From [Pseudopropionibacterium] massiliense (GTDB taxonomy: Bacteria; Actinomycetota; Actinomycetes; Propionibacteriales; Propionibacteriaceae): 64,000 nucleotides of DNA. The notes under the pieces were generated by a model. It was not told where the DNA came from, searched no databases, and was given only the letters and a program-made list of their open reading frames with translations. How positions within the stretch are numbered: position 1 is the first letter of the stretch; every line of letters starts with the position of its first letter. The DNA lies in contig NZ_LR027842.1 in assembly GCF_900607225.1 (NCBI RefSeq), positions 990,651-1,054,650 on the forward strand, read 5' to 3'. Below, piece by piece: positions 32,309 through 41,145 of the stretch. Both the position numbers and the translations under genes were made by a program.

Positions 32309-33034
32309 ATGAAGAAGCGTGTCCTTGCAGGGGCAGCTGCCCTGGCTCTGGGATTCGCCGGTATCACCGGTGTCAACCAGGCCTCCGCCGATGAAGGTGC
32401 CGCACCTTCGCTGACGGTTCGGGCCGTCAACACCGCCCAGGGCGATGCCTCGGCCTACCTCGTGGCGAAGTGCCCCGAGCACACCGCGAAGGCGGTCATC
32501 AAGGTTGGTGACGTGAAGACCGAGACCATCAACCTGAAGAATCAGCCGTCCGATTTCGGGTACATGATCACCAGCACCCAGGGGCAGGCCCCGACGTCGC
32601 TGACCTGTTTCGACTACCAGGATCAGTCCACCAACACCACCATCACCGTTGACCTGACCAAGGCCGTCGGTCCGCAGGTCACCGTCACCGGCGACGGGGT
32701 GGCGCGCAAGGCCGCTCCCGGCGGGAACATCACGGTTGGTGCCACCGGCTTTGCCGCCGGCCAGGAACTCGACTTCACGCTCTACTCGAAGCCTTACCCG
32801 CTCGGCAAGGCCACCGCTTCCGCCGACGGTTCCGCCCAGCTGAGCGCGGTCGTCAGCAGCGACGTGATCCCCGGCAGCAGCCACTACGTCGTCGTCAAGA
32901 GCGACAAGGATGAGATCGGCCTGGCCAACGTCGCGATCGTCAACAAGGACGACCTGAAGAAGGGTCAGCCCGGAGACAACGGCGGGCAGCAGAAGGGCAA
33001 GCCCGGTCTGCCTCGTACCGGTGCCGCAGCCTGA
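32309..33034 (+). CDS. Secreted protein ending in a tail-less LPRTG motif
   Basis: The protein has 241 residues. A Sec signal peptide covers residues 1-27 (MKKRVLAGAAALALGFAGIT, cleavage after A-S-A). Two beta-rich segments follow, about 34-110 with a single pair of Cys, and 120-210, the latter Ig-like. A Gly/Gln/Lys linker leads to LPRTG at 234-238, and the chain stops after three alanines. The usual hydrophobic span and basic tail of a sortase substrate are missing. Changing frame does not restore them directly. The LCP gene starts 20 bases later. The family is unknown to me. Confidence 0.8.
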   Translation: MKKRVLAGAAALALGFAGITGVNQASADEGAAPSLTVRAVNTAQGDASAYLVAKCPEHTAKAVIKVGDVKTETINLKNQPSDFGYMITSTQGQAPTSLTCFDYQDQSTNTTITVDLTKAVGPQVTVTGDGVARKAAPGGNITVGATGFAAGQELDFTLYSKPYPLGKATASADGSAQLSAVVSSDVIPGSSHYVVVKSDKDEIGLANVAIVNKDDLKKGQPGDNGGQQKGKPGLPRTGAAA

Positions 33035-33053
33035 ATCGACCAAGGACCGCCCC

Positions 33054-33986
33054 GTGCCGGAAGGCCCGGGGCGGTTTGCCGTTCCCGGGTGGATCTGGAC
33101 ACCCGGGGTGCTGATCCTCGCGGTCGTGGTCGGTCTGGTCACCGCGGGGTCATTGCTGAACGCCCGCGCGAACCGTCTGGACGCGAGGCTCCACGCATCG
33201 CGGGGAGAGGGACGCACACTCCTGGTGGTCGGCATCGACGACCGCTCCCTGGCGCCCGAGGGCACCACCGACTTCGGTGAACTTGGCGACGAACACGGCG
33301 CCAGGGCCGATCTGATCCTGGCCCTGCACCGGAGAGGAGGGGAGATCCGCGCCGCGAGCATTCCCCGAGACCTCGTCGTCGAGGTCGCCCCCAACGAGTA
33401 CGACCGCCTGGCCACCAGCTGGCTGCGCGGCCCACAGGCCTTCGTCGACGGTCTGTGCCGTAGCCTCTCTATGCCCGTGGATCACCTGGCCGTGGTGAAC
33501 CTGCGTGGATTCGTCACCCTCGTCGACGCGGTCGGGGGAGTGGACGTCACCCTGGAGCATCCGCTGCGGGACGAACACGCCCACATTGACCTGCCGGCGG
33601 GAGCCCAGCGACTCGACGGACGCACGGCGCTCGGTTTCGTGCGCAGCAGGCAGGGAGAAATCCTCGTCGACGGCGACTGGACCGCCGATCCCGAGGGTGC
33701 GGCCGGACGGCAGCGGCGCGGCAGCGAGGTGTTCCGGGCCCTGCTGGCGAGGCTGCCACGCAACCCCGTGACCCTCTACTCCCTGGCCTGGGAGACGTTG
33801 CCGGAAACCTCCCTCAGCGACGGCACATCCCTGCTCGACCTGGCCGGGTTCCGCGACCTGCCGGGTGACTTCACCGGCATTCCGGTCGAGGGCGGCAAGG
33901 ATGCCGACGACTGGGTTGCCACCGCCAACGACGAGACCCGCGCCGCCCTCGCCGAAACCGGGCTGGCCGGTGGTTGTAGCGTCTGA
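33054..33986 (+). CDS. LytR-CpsA-Psr (LCP) family protein
   Basis: The protein has 310 residues. One N-terminal membrane helix (VLILAVVVGLVTAGSLL) anchors an extracellular LCP domain. Conserved parts are LLVVGIDDR, GARADLILAL, IPRDLVVEV, FVTLVDAVGGVDVTL and LDGRTALGFVRSRQ. LCP enzymes transfer lipid-linked glycopolymers to peptidoglycan or arabinogalactan. GTG 33054 has AAGGA at good spacing; GTG 33021 would overlap the secreted protein. The two genes are probably one transcript. Confidence 0.87.
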   Translation: MPEGPGRFAVPGWIWTPGVLILAVVVGLVTAGSLLNARANRLDARLHASRGEGRTLLVVGIDDRSLAPEGTTDFGELGDEHGARADLILALHRRGGEIRAASIPRDLVVEVAPNEYDRLATSWLRGPQAFVDGLCRSLSMPVDHLAVVNLRGFVTLVDAVGGVDVTLEHPLRDEHAHIDLPAGAQRLDGRTALGFVRSRQGEILVDGDWTADPEGAAGRQRRGSEVFRALLARLPRNPVTLYSLAWETLPETSLSDGTSLLDLAGFRDLPGDFTGIPVEGGKDADDWVATANDETRAALAETGLAGGCSV

Positions 33987-34036
33987 TGGGGTGCTGGATG
34001 ACGACGCCGCGCAAGGGCGGCAGCTAGGAGGAGCGG

Positions 34037-34663
34037 ATGAGCTGGGATCGACCCGTCGCGTGGGAGGTCAGGAAGCGAACCGAACTGGGAAGAGGACGCG
34101 TTTCCACGTTCGTCGACGAGACCATAACCACCCCCTCCGGGGAGGTCATCACACGCCAGTACCTGACCCACCCCGGCGCGGTGGCGGTGGTCTGCTGGGA
34201 CGAGGAACACGACACCATCGCGGTGGTGCGTCAGTACCGGCACCCCGTGAGATACGAACTGGTGGAGATCCCGGCCGGGCTGCTCGACATGGACGGCGAG
34301 GACCACGTGACGGCGGCGCGGCGGGAGCTCGCGGAGGAGGCAGAGCTGGCCGCCGGGCGCTGGAACGTGCTGGTGGACATCACCACCACCCCGGGGGCCT
34401 GCGAGGAATCGCTGCGGATCTACCTGGCCCGCGACCCCCGGGAGGCCTCCCGCCCGGACGGGTTCGTCCTGGAGGGTGAGGAGGCGCACATGCGCTTCGA
34501 ATGGGTGCCGCGCGCGGACCTGGTGCCGGCGGTGCTGGCGGGGCAGTGCCAGTCCCCGACGCTGGTGGCGGGAATCCTGGCCCTCGAAACCGCCAGGCTG
34601 TCCGGCCGCATCGACCAGCTGCGCCCCGCCGATGCGCCCTGGCCGATCAGGGCCGGTCGCTGA
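34037..34663 (+). CDS. NUDIX hydrolase, ADP-ribose pyrophosphatase type
   Basis: The protein has 208 residues. The Nudix box reads GLLDMDGEDHVTAARRELAE plus EAEL (G-x5-E-x7-R-E-L-x-E-E), preceded by the ELVEIPAG typical of ADP-ribose hydrolases. It likely splits ADP-ribose to AMP and ribose 5-phosphate. GGAGGAGCG lies before ATG 34037. Its stop abuts the xerD GTG. The order nudix-xerD-parA-scpAB is widespread in actinobacteria. Confidence 0.9.
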   Translation: MSWDRPVAWEVRKRTELGRGRVSTFVDETITTPSGEVITRQYLTHPGAVAVVCWDEEHDTIAVVRQYRHPVRYELVEIPAGLLDMDGEDHVTAARRELAEEAELAAGRWNVLVDITTTPGACEESLRIYLARDPREASRPDGFVLEGEEAHMRFEWVPRADLVPAVLAGQCQSPTLVAGILALETARLSGRIDQLRPADAPWPIRAGR

Positions 34664-35575
34664 GTGAGCGCCGCCGAGGACGCGCTGGAGCAGTACCTGG
34701 CACACGTGCGCGTGGAACGGGGGTTGCGGGCCAACACCGTGGCCGCCTACCGCCGTGACCTGGAACGCTACCTCGCCTTCCTCGCGGACCGCGGCGTGAC
34801 CGACCTCGGGGAGGTGAGTTCCGTGGAGATCAGCGAACACGTCCGCGAACTGGCCGTGAAACTCAAGGGGGCCTCGGTGGCGCGGGCCCTCGTCAGCGTG
34901 CGGAACCTCCATGCCTTCGCCCACGAGGAAAAAATGACCTCCGGCAACCCCGCCGCCGAGATCCAGGTTCCCAAACAGGGGAAACGACTCCCCAAGGCCC
35001 TCAGCGTCACCGAGATCGAGAAACTGCTGGCTGCCTCCGACCGGGAGGATCCCATTGGTTTGCGGGACGCCACCCTGCTGGAGCTGCTCTACGGCACGGG
35101 CGCCCGGATCTCGGAGATCACGGGCCTCGACGTCGACGACGCAACCGCGGCCATGGCGGACGAGGGCACGGGCCTGAGGCTCAGGGGAAAGGGCGGGAAG
35201 GAACGGGTGGTTCCCCTCGGCAGCTTCGCGCGGGAGGTCCTCGACGCCTACCTGGTGCGGGCCCGCCCCGGACTCGCGGCCAAGGGTGACGGCGGGGGAG
35301 CGCTGCTGCTGAACACCCTCGGGAGGCGCCTGTCGCGCAACTCGGCGTTCACCGTCGTCTCCAGATGCGCCAGGGCCGCGGGAATCGAGACGGAGGTCTC
35401 GCCCCACTCGCTGCGGCACAGCTACGCCACCCACCTCCTCGAGGGCGGCGCCGACGTGCGGGTGGTTCAGGAACTGCTCGGGCACGCATCGGTGGCCACC
35501 ACCCAGATCTACACCCTCGTGACCGTGGATCGTCTCCGCGAGGTCTACCTGGAGGCCCATCCAAGGGCGAGGTGA
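34664..35575 (+). CDS. xerD: Site-specific tyrosine recombinase XerD
   Basis: The protein has 303 residues. The N-terminal SAM-like core-binding domain is at about 8-95. The catalytic domain carries Arg in TGARISEITGLD, Lys in LRGKGGKERVVPLG, HSLRHSYATHLLEGG (H-x-x-R), the second His in LLGHASVATTQIY and the Tyr nucleophile in that last block. It resolves chromosome dimers at dif. GTG 34664 directly follows the Nudix stop. Confidence 0.94.
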   Translation: MSAAEDALEQYLAHVRVERGLRANTVAAYRRDLERYLAFLADRGVTDLGEVSSVEISEHVRELAVKLKGASVARALVSVRNLHAFAHEEKMTSGNPAAEIQVPKQGKRLPKALSVTEIEKLLAASDREDPIGLRDATLLELLYGTGARISEITGLDVDDATAAMADEGTGLRLRGKGGKERVVPLGSFAREVLDAYLVRARPGLAAKGDGGGALLLNTLGRRLSRNSAFTVVSRCARAAGIETEVSPHSLRHSYATHLLEGGADVRVVQELLGHASVATTQIYTLVTVDRLREVYLEAHPRAR

Positions 35576-35725
35576 GGAAGGAGCGTGAGCCGGGGAAGCC
35601 CGGTGTCGGTGCGGCCAGCCGGATGACCGAATCCCGTATTCGTGCACCGACGCGGCCTCCGAAACGCGAGCGCGACAGGCGCGACCTCGTTAGGATGGAC
35701 TTGTCGACATTTAATAGGAGGCGAA

Positions 35726-36622
35726 GTGGCCGACAAACTGTTCAAGGTCCCCGATGCGCCCGCTGAGTCAACCCTTCCCGAGGAACTCGGACCAACGGGG
35801 CGGCCCGTGCCCGATCTACCCGTGCCCACGCCCCCCGCGCCCGGCCGGGACATGCACGCCACCATCATCTCGATGTGCAACCAGAAGGGCGGGGTCGGGA
35901 AGACCACCACCACCATCAACCTGGGAGCCGCGCTGGTGGAGCTCGGCCACAAGGTGCTGCTGGTCGACTTCGACCCGCAGGGATCGCTGTCCGTCGGCCT
36001 CGGCGTCAATCCCCACACCCTGGAACGCAGCGTCTACAACCTCCTGCTCTCCCGTGAGTACACGGCGGACGAGGTGATCCAACCCACATCCATCGAGGGG
36101 ATGGACATCCTCCCCAGCAACATCGACCTGTCCGCCGCCGAGGTGCAGCTCGTCAGCGAGGTGGCGCGTGAACAGACCCTCAGCCGGCTGCTGGAACCGT
36201 TGCGCGGCGAGTACGACTTCATCCTCGTCGACTGCGCACCCAGCCTCGGGCTGTTGACCATCAACGCCCTGACCGCCAGCGACTACGTCATCATGCCGTT
36301 GGAGTGCGAGTTCTTCGCCCTGCGTGGTATCGCGTTGCTGACCGACACCATCTCCAAGGTGTCCGACCGCCTCAACCCGAACCTGAAGATCCTCGGCATC
36401 CTCGGCACCATGTACGACGGGCGGACCCTCCACTCCCGCGAGGTGTTGGAACGAGTCGTCCAGGCCTTTGGCGACGATGTCTTCCACACGGTCATCCGAC
36501 GCACCGTGAAGTTTCCCGAGACCACCGTCGCCGGTGAACCCATCACCACCTACGCGTCCGCTTCCAAGGGTGCCGACGCCTACCGGATGCTCGCCCGAGA
36601 GGTGTTGAGGAAGTGCCGGTGA
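35726..36622 (+). CDS. parA: ParA-family chromosome partitioning ATPase
   Basis: The protein has 298 residues. A Pro-rich leader of about 45 residues precedes the deviant Walker A CNQKGGVGKTTTTINLG. Other motifs are LLVDFDPQGSLSVGLG and YDFILVDCAPSLGLLTINAL. GTG 35726 has a strong AGGAGG SD; the frame further upstream lies before it. This is the second, scpAB-linked ParA (Rv1708 position), not the parAB pair near the origin. No ParB follows; a small ribbon-helix-helix-like protein does. Confidence 0.92.
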   Translation: MADKLFKVPDAPAESTLPEELGPTGRPVPDLPVPTPPAPGRDMHATIISMCNQKGGVGKTTTTINLGAALVELGHKVLLVDFDPQGSLSVGLGVNPHTLERSVYNLLLSREYTADEVIQPTSIEGMDILPSNIDLSAAEVQLVSEVAREQTLSRLLEPLRGEYDFILVDCAPSLGLLTINALTASDYVIMPLECEFFALRGIALLTDTISKVSDRLNPNLKILGILGTMYDGRTLHSREVLERVVQAFGDDVFHTVIRRTVKFPETTVAGEPITTYASASKGADAYRMLAREVLRKCR

Positions 36623-36990
36623 ACAAGAGGGCGAGTCTGCCCGGGGCGAGTGAGCTGTTCCGCCCCACCAAGGCCCCGGGGCCGGTGACTCCTGCGACGC
36701 CGACACCGCACCAGGAACCGGAAAGATCCGAGAAACCCACGCAGCCGGAGCAGCAGAAGCCGACCCGGCCCGTGGCCACGGGCCGGGTCAAGCACGATCA
36801 GAAGATCACGGTCTACTTCTCCTCCGAGGAACTGTTCGCGTTGGAGGATGCCACACTGGAGCTGAAACGGCGGCACGGCATCAACCTCGACCGAGGGCGT
36901 CTCGTGCGCACCGCCGTTGCCCTCGCGCTGCTCGATCTGGCGGAGAACGGTGCCGATTCGGCGGTGGTCACGGAGCTCAATCGAAAGTGA
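36619..36990 (+). CDS. Small ribbon-helix-helix-like protein, possible ParA partner
   Basis: The protein has 123 residues. The first about 55 are Pro/Glu/Gln-rich and disordered. The rest reads KITVYFSSEELFALEDATLE, then a basic turn, then DRGRLVRTAVALALLDL: one strand plus two helices, like a ribbon-helix-helix DNA-binding fold. GTG 36619 overlaps the parA stop, with GAGGAAG as SD, and the 3' end overlaps scpA (GTGA). Tight coupling to parA suggests a DNA-binding adaptor for ParA or condensin. This is inference from shape and place. Confidence 0.7.
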   Translation: MNKRASLPGASELFRPTKAPGPVTPATPTPHQEPERSEKPTQPEQQKPTRPVATGRVKHDQKITVYFSSEELFALEDATLELKRRHGINLDRGRLVRTAVALALLDLAENGADSAVVTELNRK

Positions 36991-37811
36991 GGCGACGACC
37001 TCGCACCCGCGCCGAGGAGACACCACAGGCCACCCCGGGGTTCGACGTCCACCTGGAGAACTTCGAGGGGCCGTTCGACCTGTTGCTCCAGCTCATCTCC
37101 CGCCGCGAACTGGACGTCACCCGGGTGGCGCTGAGCCAGGTCACCGACGAGTTCATCGCCCATGTCCGCGCCGCCGGCGATGCCCTGGGACTGGAACGGA
37201 CCAGCTCCTTCCTGGTGGTGGCCGCCACCCTCCTGGATCTGAAGGCCGCCCGGCTGCTGCCGGGCGGTGAGGTGACCGATCCCGAGGACCTGGCGGCCCT
37301 GGAGGCCCGGGATCTGCTGTTCGCCCGGCTGCTCCAGTACCGGGCCTTCAAGCAGCTGGCCGCCTGGGTGGAGGGAAACATAGCCGTGGCGGGGCGCCAG
37401 CACTGGCGCCCCGGCGGTTTGGAGGAACGATTCCGTGGCGTCCTGGTGCAGATAGAGCTGCCGATCGGACCCGAGGACCTGGCCCGGCTGGCAGCCCGGG
37501 CGTTGACGCCGAAACCGGCACCCGTGGTGCAGCTCGCCCACCTCCACGGCAGTCGTGTCAGCGTCGTGGAACAGACCGGGATCGTCGCGGAGCTGCTGGC
37601 CGAGAAGGGGCAGCTCACCTTCCGGTCCTTGGTTGCTGGTTGTGACCGGTTGACCACCGTCGTGCGATTCCTCGCGATTCTCGAGCTTTTCCGCGCCGGA
37701 CTTGTCAGTTTCGAACAGGTCAACCCTCTTTCGGAGCTCAGCATCCGCTGGTCGGGGGGAACAACCACGGGAATCATCGTGGACGAGTACGAGGCCAAGG
37801 AGGAGACGTGA
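36987..37811 (+). CDS. scpA: Segregation and condensation protein A
   Basis: This kleisin subunit of the bacterial condensin SMC-ScpA-ScpB has 274 residues. The N-terminal SMC-neck-binding part is FEGPFDLLLQLISRRELDVTRVALSQVTDEF. The C-terminal winged helix (LTFRSLVAGCDRLTTVVRFLAILELFRAGLV) binds the SMC head. The product is slightly long at the N-terminus. GTG 36987 overlaps the previous gene and the 3' end overlaps scpB, so all are coupled. Confidence 0.93.
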   Translation: MRRRPRTRAEETPQATPGFDVHLENFEGPFDLLLQLISRRELDVTRVALSQVTDEFIAHVRAAGDALGLERTSSFLVVAATLLDLKAARLLPGGEVTDPEDLAALEARDLLFARLLQYRAFKQLAAWVEGNIAVAGRQHWRPGGLEERFRGVLVQIELPIGPEDLARLAARALTPKPAPVVQLAHLHGSRVSVVEQTGIVAELLAEKGQLTFRSLVAGCDRLTTVVRFLAILELFRAGLVSFEQVNPLSELSIRWSGGTTTGIIVDEYEAKEET

Positions 37812-38371
37812 GCATCACCCGGGCCGTCGAGGCACTGTTGATCATGGCAACCGAACCCGTTCGGGCAACTGATCTGGCAGCCCAACTGGGTGCACCGGAA
37901 CACGAGGTGGTCGGGGAGCTGGAACAACTGGCCCGGTTCTACCGGGACACCGAGCGGGGCTTCGAGCTGCGTCGCGTCGCAGGGGGCTGGCGCCTGGCGA
38001 CCGCCCCGGATCTCGCCGAGGTGCTGGAGGCCGCGGTGGTTGCGGAAACCCGGGCCCGGCTCAGCCAGGCGGCCCTGGAAACCCTGGCCGTCATCGCCTA
38101 CCTCCAGCCGGTGACCCGTGGCCGGGTATCCGGGGTGCGGGGCGTGGGCGTCGACGGTGTCGTCCGGACCCTGCTGGCCCATGGTCTGATCACCGAGGCG
38201 GGGGAGGAGCCGAACGGGGCCACGACCTTCGCCACCACATCGTTGTTCCTGCAGAAACTCGGACTCGACTCGCTGGACGAACTACCGGACTTGGCGCCGC
38301 TGCTGCCCGACGCCGTAGCCTTGGAGGCCGAACTTCGAGCAGCGTCGGGAATCGAGGAGCAACATGACTGA
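37808..38371 (+). CDS. scpB: Segregation and condensation protein B
   Basis: The protein has 187 residues with two winged-helix domains. Conserved blocks are VEALLIMATEPV, GGWRLATAPDLA, LSQAALETLAVIAYLQPVTRG, and VRTLLAHGLITEAGE. It dimerises and regulates the condensin ring with ScpA. GTG 37808 overlaps the scpA stop, and its end overlaps the pseudouridine synthase start by eight bases. Confidence 0.93.
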   Translation: MSITRAVEALLIMATEPVRATDLAAQLGAPEHEVVGELEQLARFYRDTERGFELRRVAGGWRLATAPDLAEVLEAAVVAETRARLSQAALETLAVIAYLQPVTRGRVSGVRGVGVDGVVRTLLAHGLITEAGEEPNGATTFATTSLFLQKLGLDSLDELPDLAPLLPDAVALEAELRAASGIEEQHD

Positions 38372-39098
38372 GCCGGAGGGCATCCGCCTGCAGAAGGTAC
38401 TGGCGGCGGCCGGGGTGGCCTCCCGCAGGGCCAGCGAGATCCTGATCTCCGAGGGCCGCGTCGAGGTCAACGGCACGGTGGTTTCCGAGCAGGGACGTCG
38501 GGTGGATCCGGAACGTGACACAATCCGGGTCGACGGAGCCCGCATTCCGCCGCCACGCAGGCATCGCTACCTGGTGCTGAACAAACCACGCGGGGTGGTC
38601 TCCACCATGGATGACCCGGAGGGCAGGCGAACCCTGGCGGATTACCTGCCCCGGAAATCGGAACGACTCTTCCACGTCGGGCGTCTCGACACCGACACCG
38701 AGGGTCTGATCCTGCTGACCAACGACGGCGAGTTCGCACATCGCCTCTCCCACCCCAGTTTCGAGGTTCCGAAGACCTACGTGGCGGAGGTCGCCGGTGT
38801 CGTGGACCAGCGCACCATCCAGCGCCTGGAGAAGGGGCTGCGACTCGAGGACGGTCCTGTCAGACCCGATCGGGTCAAACTGCTCTCACGCGGCGAGTCG
38901 CGTTCACTGCTGGCGATCACCCTCCACGAGGGCCGCAACCGCATCGTCAGGCGCATGATGGATTCCGTGGGCCATCCGGTGGATCGGCTGGCGCGCACCG
39001 GCATCGGTCCCGTCAGGCTCGGTCGGCTCGCGATCGGGACCACCCGAGAACTGACCCGCGAGGAGCTGGGGGCGCTGCTCGACCTGGCGGGCATGTAA
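38364..39098 (+). CDS. rluB: RluB/RsuA-family rRNA pseudouridine synthase
   Basis: The protein has 244 residues. An N-terminal S4 domain (IRLQKVLAAAGVASRRASEILI) is followed by the catalytic domain with Asp in GRLDTDTEGLILLTNDG. KTYVAEV and HEGRNRIVRRMMDSVGHPV come later. It isomerises uridine in 23S (RluB) or 16S (RsuA) rRNA; the scpB-linked gene is usually called rluB. ATG 38364. Confidence 0.92.
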   Translation: MTEPEGIRLQKVLAAAGVASRRASEILISEGRVEVNGTVVSEQGRRVDPERDTIRVDGARIPPPRRHRYLVLNKPRGVVSTMDDPEGRRTLADYLPRKSERLFHVGRLDTDTEGLILLTNDGEFAHRLSHPSFEVPKTYVAEVAGVVDQRTIQRLEKGLRLEDGPVRPDRVKLLSRGESRSLLAITLHEGRNRIVRRMMDSVGHPVDRLARTGIGPVRLGRLAIGTTRELTREELGALLDLAGM

Positions 39099-39135
39099 CG
39101 GAGCGTTGCAATCGCTCTGGGGTAACATCTGCTGG

Positions 39136-40167
39136 GTGCGTTTGAGTGAAGTGATGACCCGAGCGCGGCTGGTCCTCGCGGCCGCCGCGCTGCCCGCGCT
39201 GGTCCTGACGGCCTGCTCCGGCGAACCGACCGCCGACCCCTCCGGTGGGAGCACGGATACCGCGACAGCAGCCGCCGAAACCCCAGGTGAGGCCGCATCG
39301 TCCCCGGCGCCGCTTCCCACGGGAAGCATCACCCCTTCTGAGAACCTCGACGCCATCGCCGTCTCCGACGCCGATGTGCCCGAGATCACGGTTCCAGCGC
39401 CGTGGGCCATCAGCAGCACCCAGACGAAGGTGCTGCGCGACAGCAGCAACCCCCAGGTCGTGGGCGCGGAAGCCAAGGTCACCGTCAACTACGTCGGTGT
39501 CAACGGGCGCACCGGGACCGTGTTCGACAGCTCCTTCCAGAGAGGAAAGGAAGCCACGTTCTCGATGGGCAAAGGGGTCATCACCGGTTTCAAGAACGGC
39601 CTCACCGGGCAGAAGGTCGGCTCCAGGGTTCTGATCGGCATGACCGGTGCCGATGGCTACGCCCAGGGCAATCCCCAGGCCGGCATCGAGGCGGGTGATT
39701 CCTTGGTGTTCGTCGTCGACATCATCGCCGCATCCTACGACGAGGCGACGGGCGAGGCCGTGACTCCCGCTGCGGGGCTGCCCACGGTGACCATGACCGA
39801 CGGTAAGCCGGAGTTGACGCTCCCGCAGGGAGGTATCAACGCCGATCAGCTGGTGGTGCAGCCACTCATCAAGGGTCCCGGCGCGGAGATCACGGCCGAC
39901 TCCAGCATCACGGTGAAGTACCGGGTCTGGGGGGCGAAATCCGGGAAGCTGATCCAAGAAGGCTGGCAGCCCCAGACAGGGAAGCTCTCGGCCCTCATCA
40001 ACGGCTGGAAGACGGGCCTGCTGGGGCAGACCGCGGGGTCACGGGTGATGCTCATCGTGCCCGCCGCGGACTCGTATCCCAACGGCGAGCCCAGCAAGGG
40101 ACTCGAGGCCGGTGAGGGTGTCGTCTACGTGATTGACGTCCTGGACGTCAACGCCGCCGCGTCGTAG
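39136..40167 (+). CDS. Lipoprotein with two FKBP-type peptidyl-prolyl isomerase domains
   Basis: The protein has 343 residues. A signal peptide ends in lipobox LTAC near residue 27, so it is anchored outside the membrane. A Thr/Ala/Pro linker follows. The first FKBP domain (about 100-200) has KVTVNYVG, GTVFDSS, VITGFKNGLTGQKVGSRVLI. The second (about 240-335) has ITVKYRVWG, LINGWKTGLLGQTAGSRVML, but with fewer active-site aromatics, so it may be non-catalytic. GTG 39136 is seven bases after TAACAT (39123-39128), suggesting a leaderless message; ATG 39154 is the alternative. The 3' end overlaps gluQ by 20 bases. Confidence 0.87.
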   Translation: MRLSEVMTRARLVLAAAALPALVLTACSGEPTADPSGGSTDTATAAAETPGEAASSPAPLPTGSITPSENLDAIAVSDADVPEITVPAPWAISSTQTKVLRDSSNPQVVGAEAKVTVNYVGVNGRTGTVFDSSFQRGKEATFSMGKGVITGFKNGLTGQKVGSRVLIGMTGADGYAQGNPQAGIEAGDSLVFVVDIIAASYDEATGEAVTPAAGLPTVTMTDGKPELTLPQGGINADQLVVQPLIKGPGAEITADSSITVKYRVWGAKSGKLIQEGWQPQTGKLSALINGWKTGLLGQTAGSRVMLIVPAADSYPNGEPSKGLEAGEGVVYVIDVLDVNAAAS

Positions 40168-41080
40168 CAGAGCTGACGAAACCGTTCCCCGTCCATGTGA
40201 CGGGGGCGCAGAAGGCATCGGGAAGGGACGGCGGCATCGCGTCCAAGGCCTCTTCCGCCGTCTCGTGGCGTCCGAGCCCGAGCGAGTCCGTCAGCTCGGC
40301 CACGACCTCGGGGATGCGCCAGCCCCGGGCGAGCAGGTCGGCCAGGGTGACCGCCCCGTCGCGTTTCGCCAAGCGTTTCCCGTCGGAGTTGGTGACCAGC
40401 CCGATGTGCTCGTAGCTCGGAGGGCAGCCACCCAGCAGGGTCGCGAGCCAGGCCTGGCGGGGCGCCGAACCGAGAAGATCGGCGCCGCGGGTGATCCGGG
40501 TCACCCCTTGGTGCAGGTCGTCGACCACGGCCGCGAAATTGTACGCGGGCACCCCGTCACCGCGGACCAGCACGAAATCGTCGACGACACCGGTCACCTC
40601 GCCCGCGAAACGATCGACCACGGTGAACCGGGCACCCTCGGCGCGGATACGGATCGCGGCCGGGCGCTGCTGCCTGCGCCGCGCCCGTTCCGCGGCGGAG
40701 AGCCGCGCGCAGGTCCCCGGATAGGGACGATGACCGTCGTCGTGCGGGGCGGACGCGGCCTGCTCGATCTCCCTGCGCGTGCAGAAACACTCGTAGGTGC
40801 GGTCCCGCAGCCGCGTGAGGGCCTCTCGGTAGGCGTCCAAACGTTCGGACTGGGTCACGATCTCGCCGTCCCAGGTCATTCCCAGCCTCCGGAGGTCCGA
40901 CAGTTGCCGTGCAGCGGCCCCGCCTGCCGCTCTCACCCGGGGCGCGTCGAGGTCCTCGACGCGCAGCAGCCACTTCCCCTTCTCCCCGCGGGTCAGCAGC
41001 CACCCGGCGAGCGCGGTGCGCAGATTTCCGAGGTGCAGATCGGAGGTCGGGGAGGGAGCGTAACGGTCGACGATCGGCAT
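40148..41080 (-). CDS. gluQ: Glutamyl-Q tRNA(Asp) synthetase
   Basis: The protein has 310 residues. It is a truncated paralogue of glutamyl-tRNA synthetase lacking the anticodon-binding domain. It attaches glutamate to queuosine in tRNA-Asp. HIGH appears as PTSDLHLGNLRTALAGWL near the N-terminus, a zinc site as CFCTRREI with a distal Y-P-G-T-C, and KMSKS as KRLAKRDGAVTL. It is divergent from pafB. No other queuosine gene is near. Confidence 0.9.
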   Translation of the reverse strand: MPIVDRYAPSPTSDLHLGNLRTALAGWLLTRGEKGKWLLRVEDLDAPRVRAAGGAAARQLSDLRRLGMTWDGEIVTQSERLDAYREALTRLRDRTYECFCTRREIEQAASAPHDDGHRPYPGTCARLSAAERARRRQQRPAAIRIRAEGARFTVVDRFAGEVTGVVDDFVLVRGDGVPAYNFAAVVDDLHQGVTRITRGADLLGSAPRQAWLATLLGGCPPSYEHIGLVTNSDGKRLAKRDGAVTLADLLARGWRIPEVVAELTDSLGLGRHETAEEALDAMPPSLPDAFCAPVTWTGNGFVSSATTRRR

Positions 41081-41145
41081 ACCCCCATTGTTGCGGGACC
41101 CAGTCCCCGGTACCCTCTAACCCACCAGCTCACCAGGGAGATGAG

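Noticed and set aside
33015-33180. Frameshift joining the LPRTG motif to the following membrane helix as a sorting signal
   Set aside because: After a frame change about 25 hydrophilic residues would separate LPRTG from the helix, and that helix is the normal N-terminal anchor of the LCP protein.
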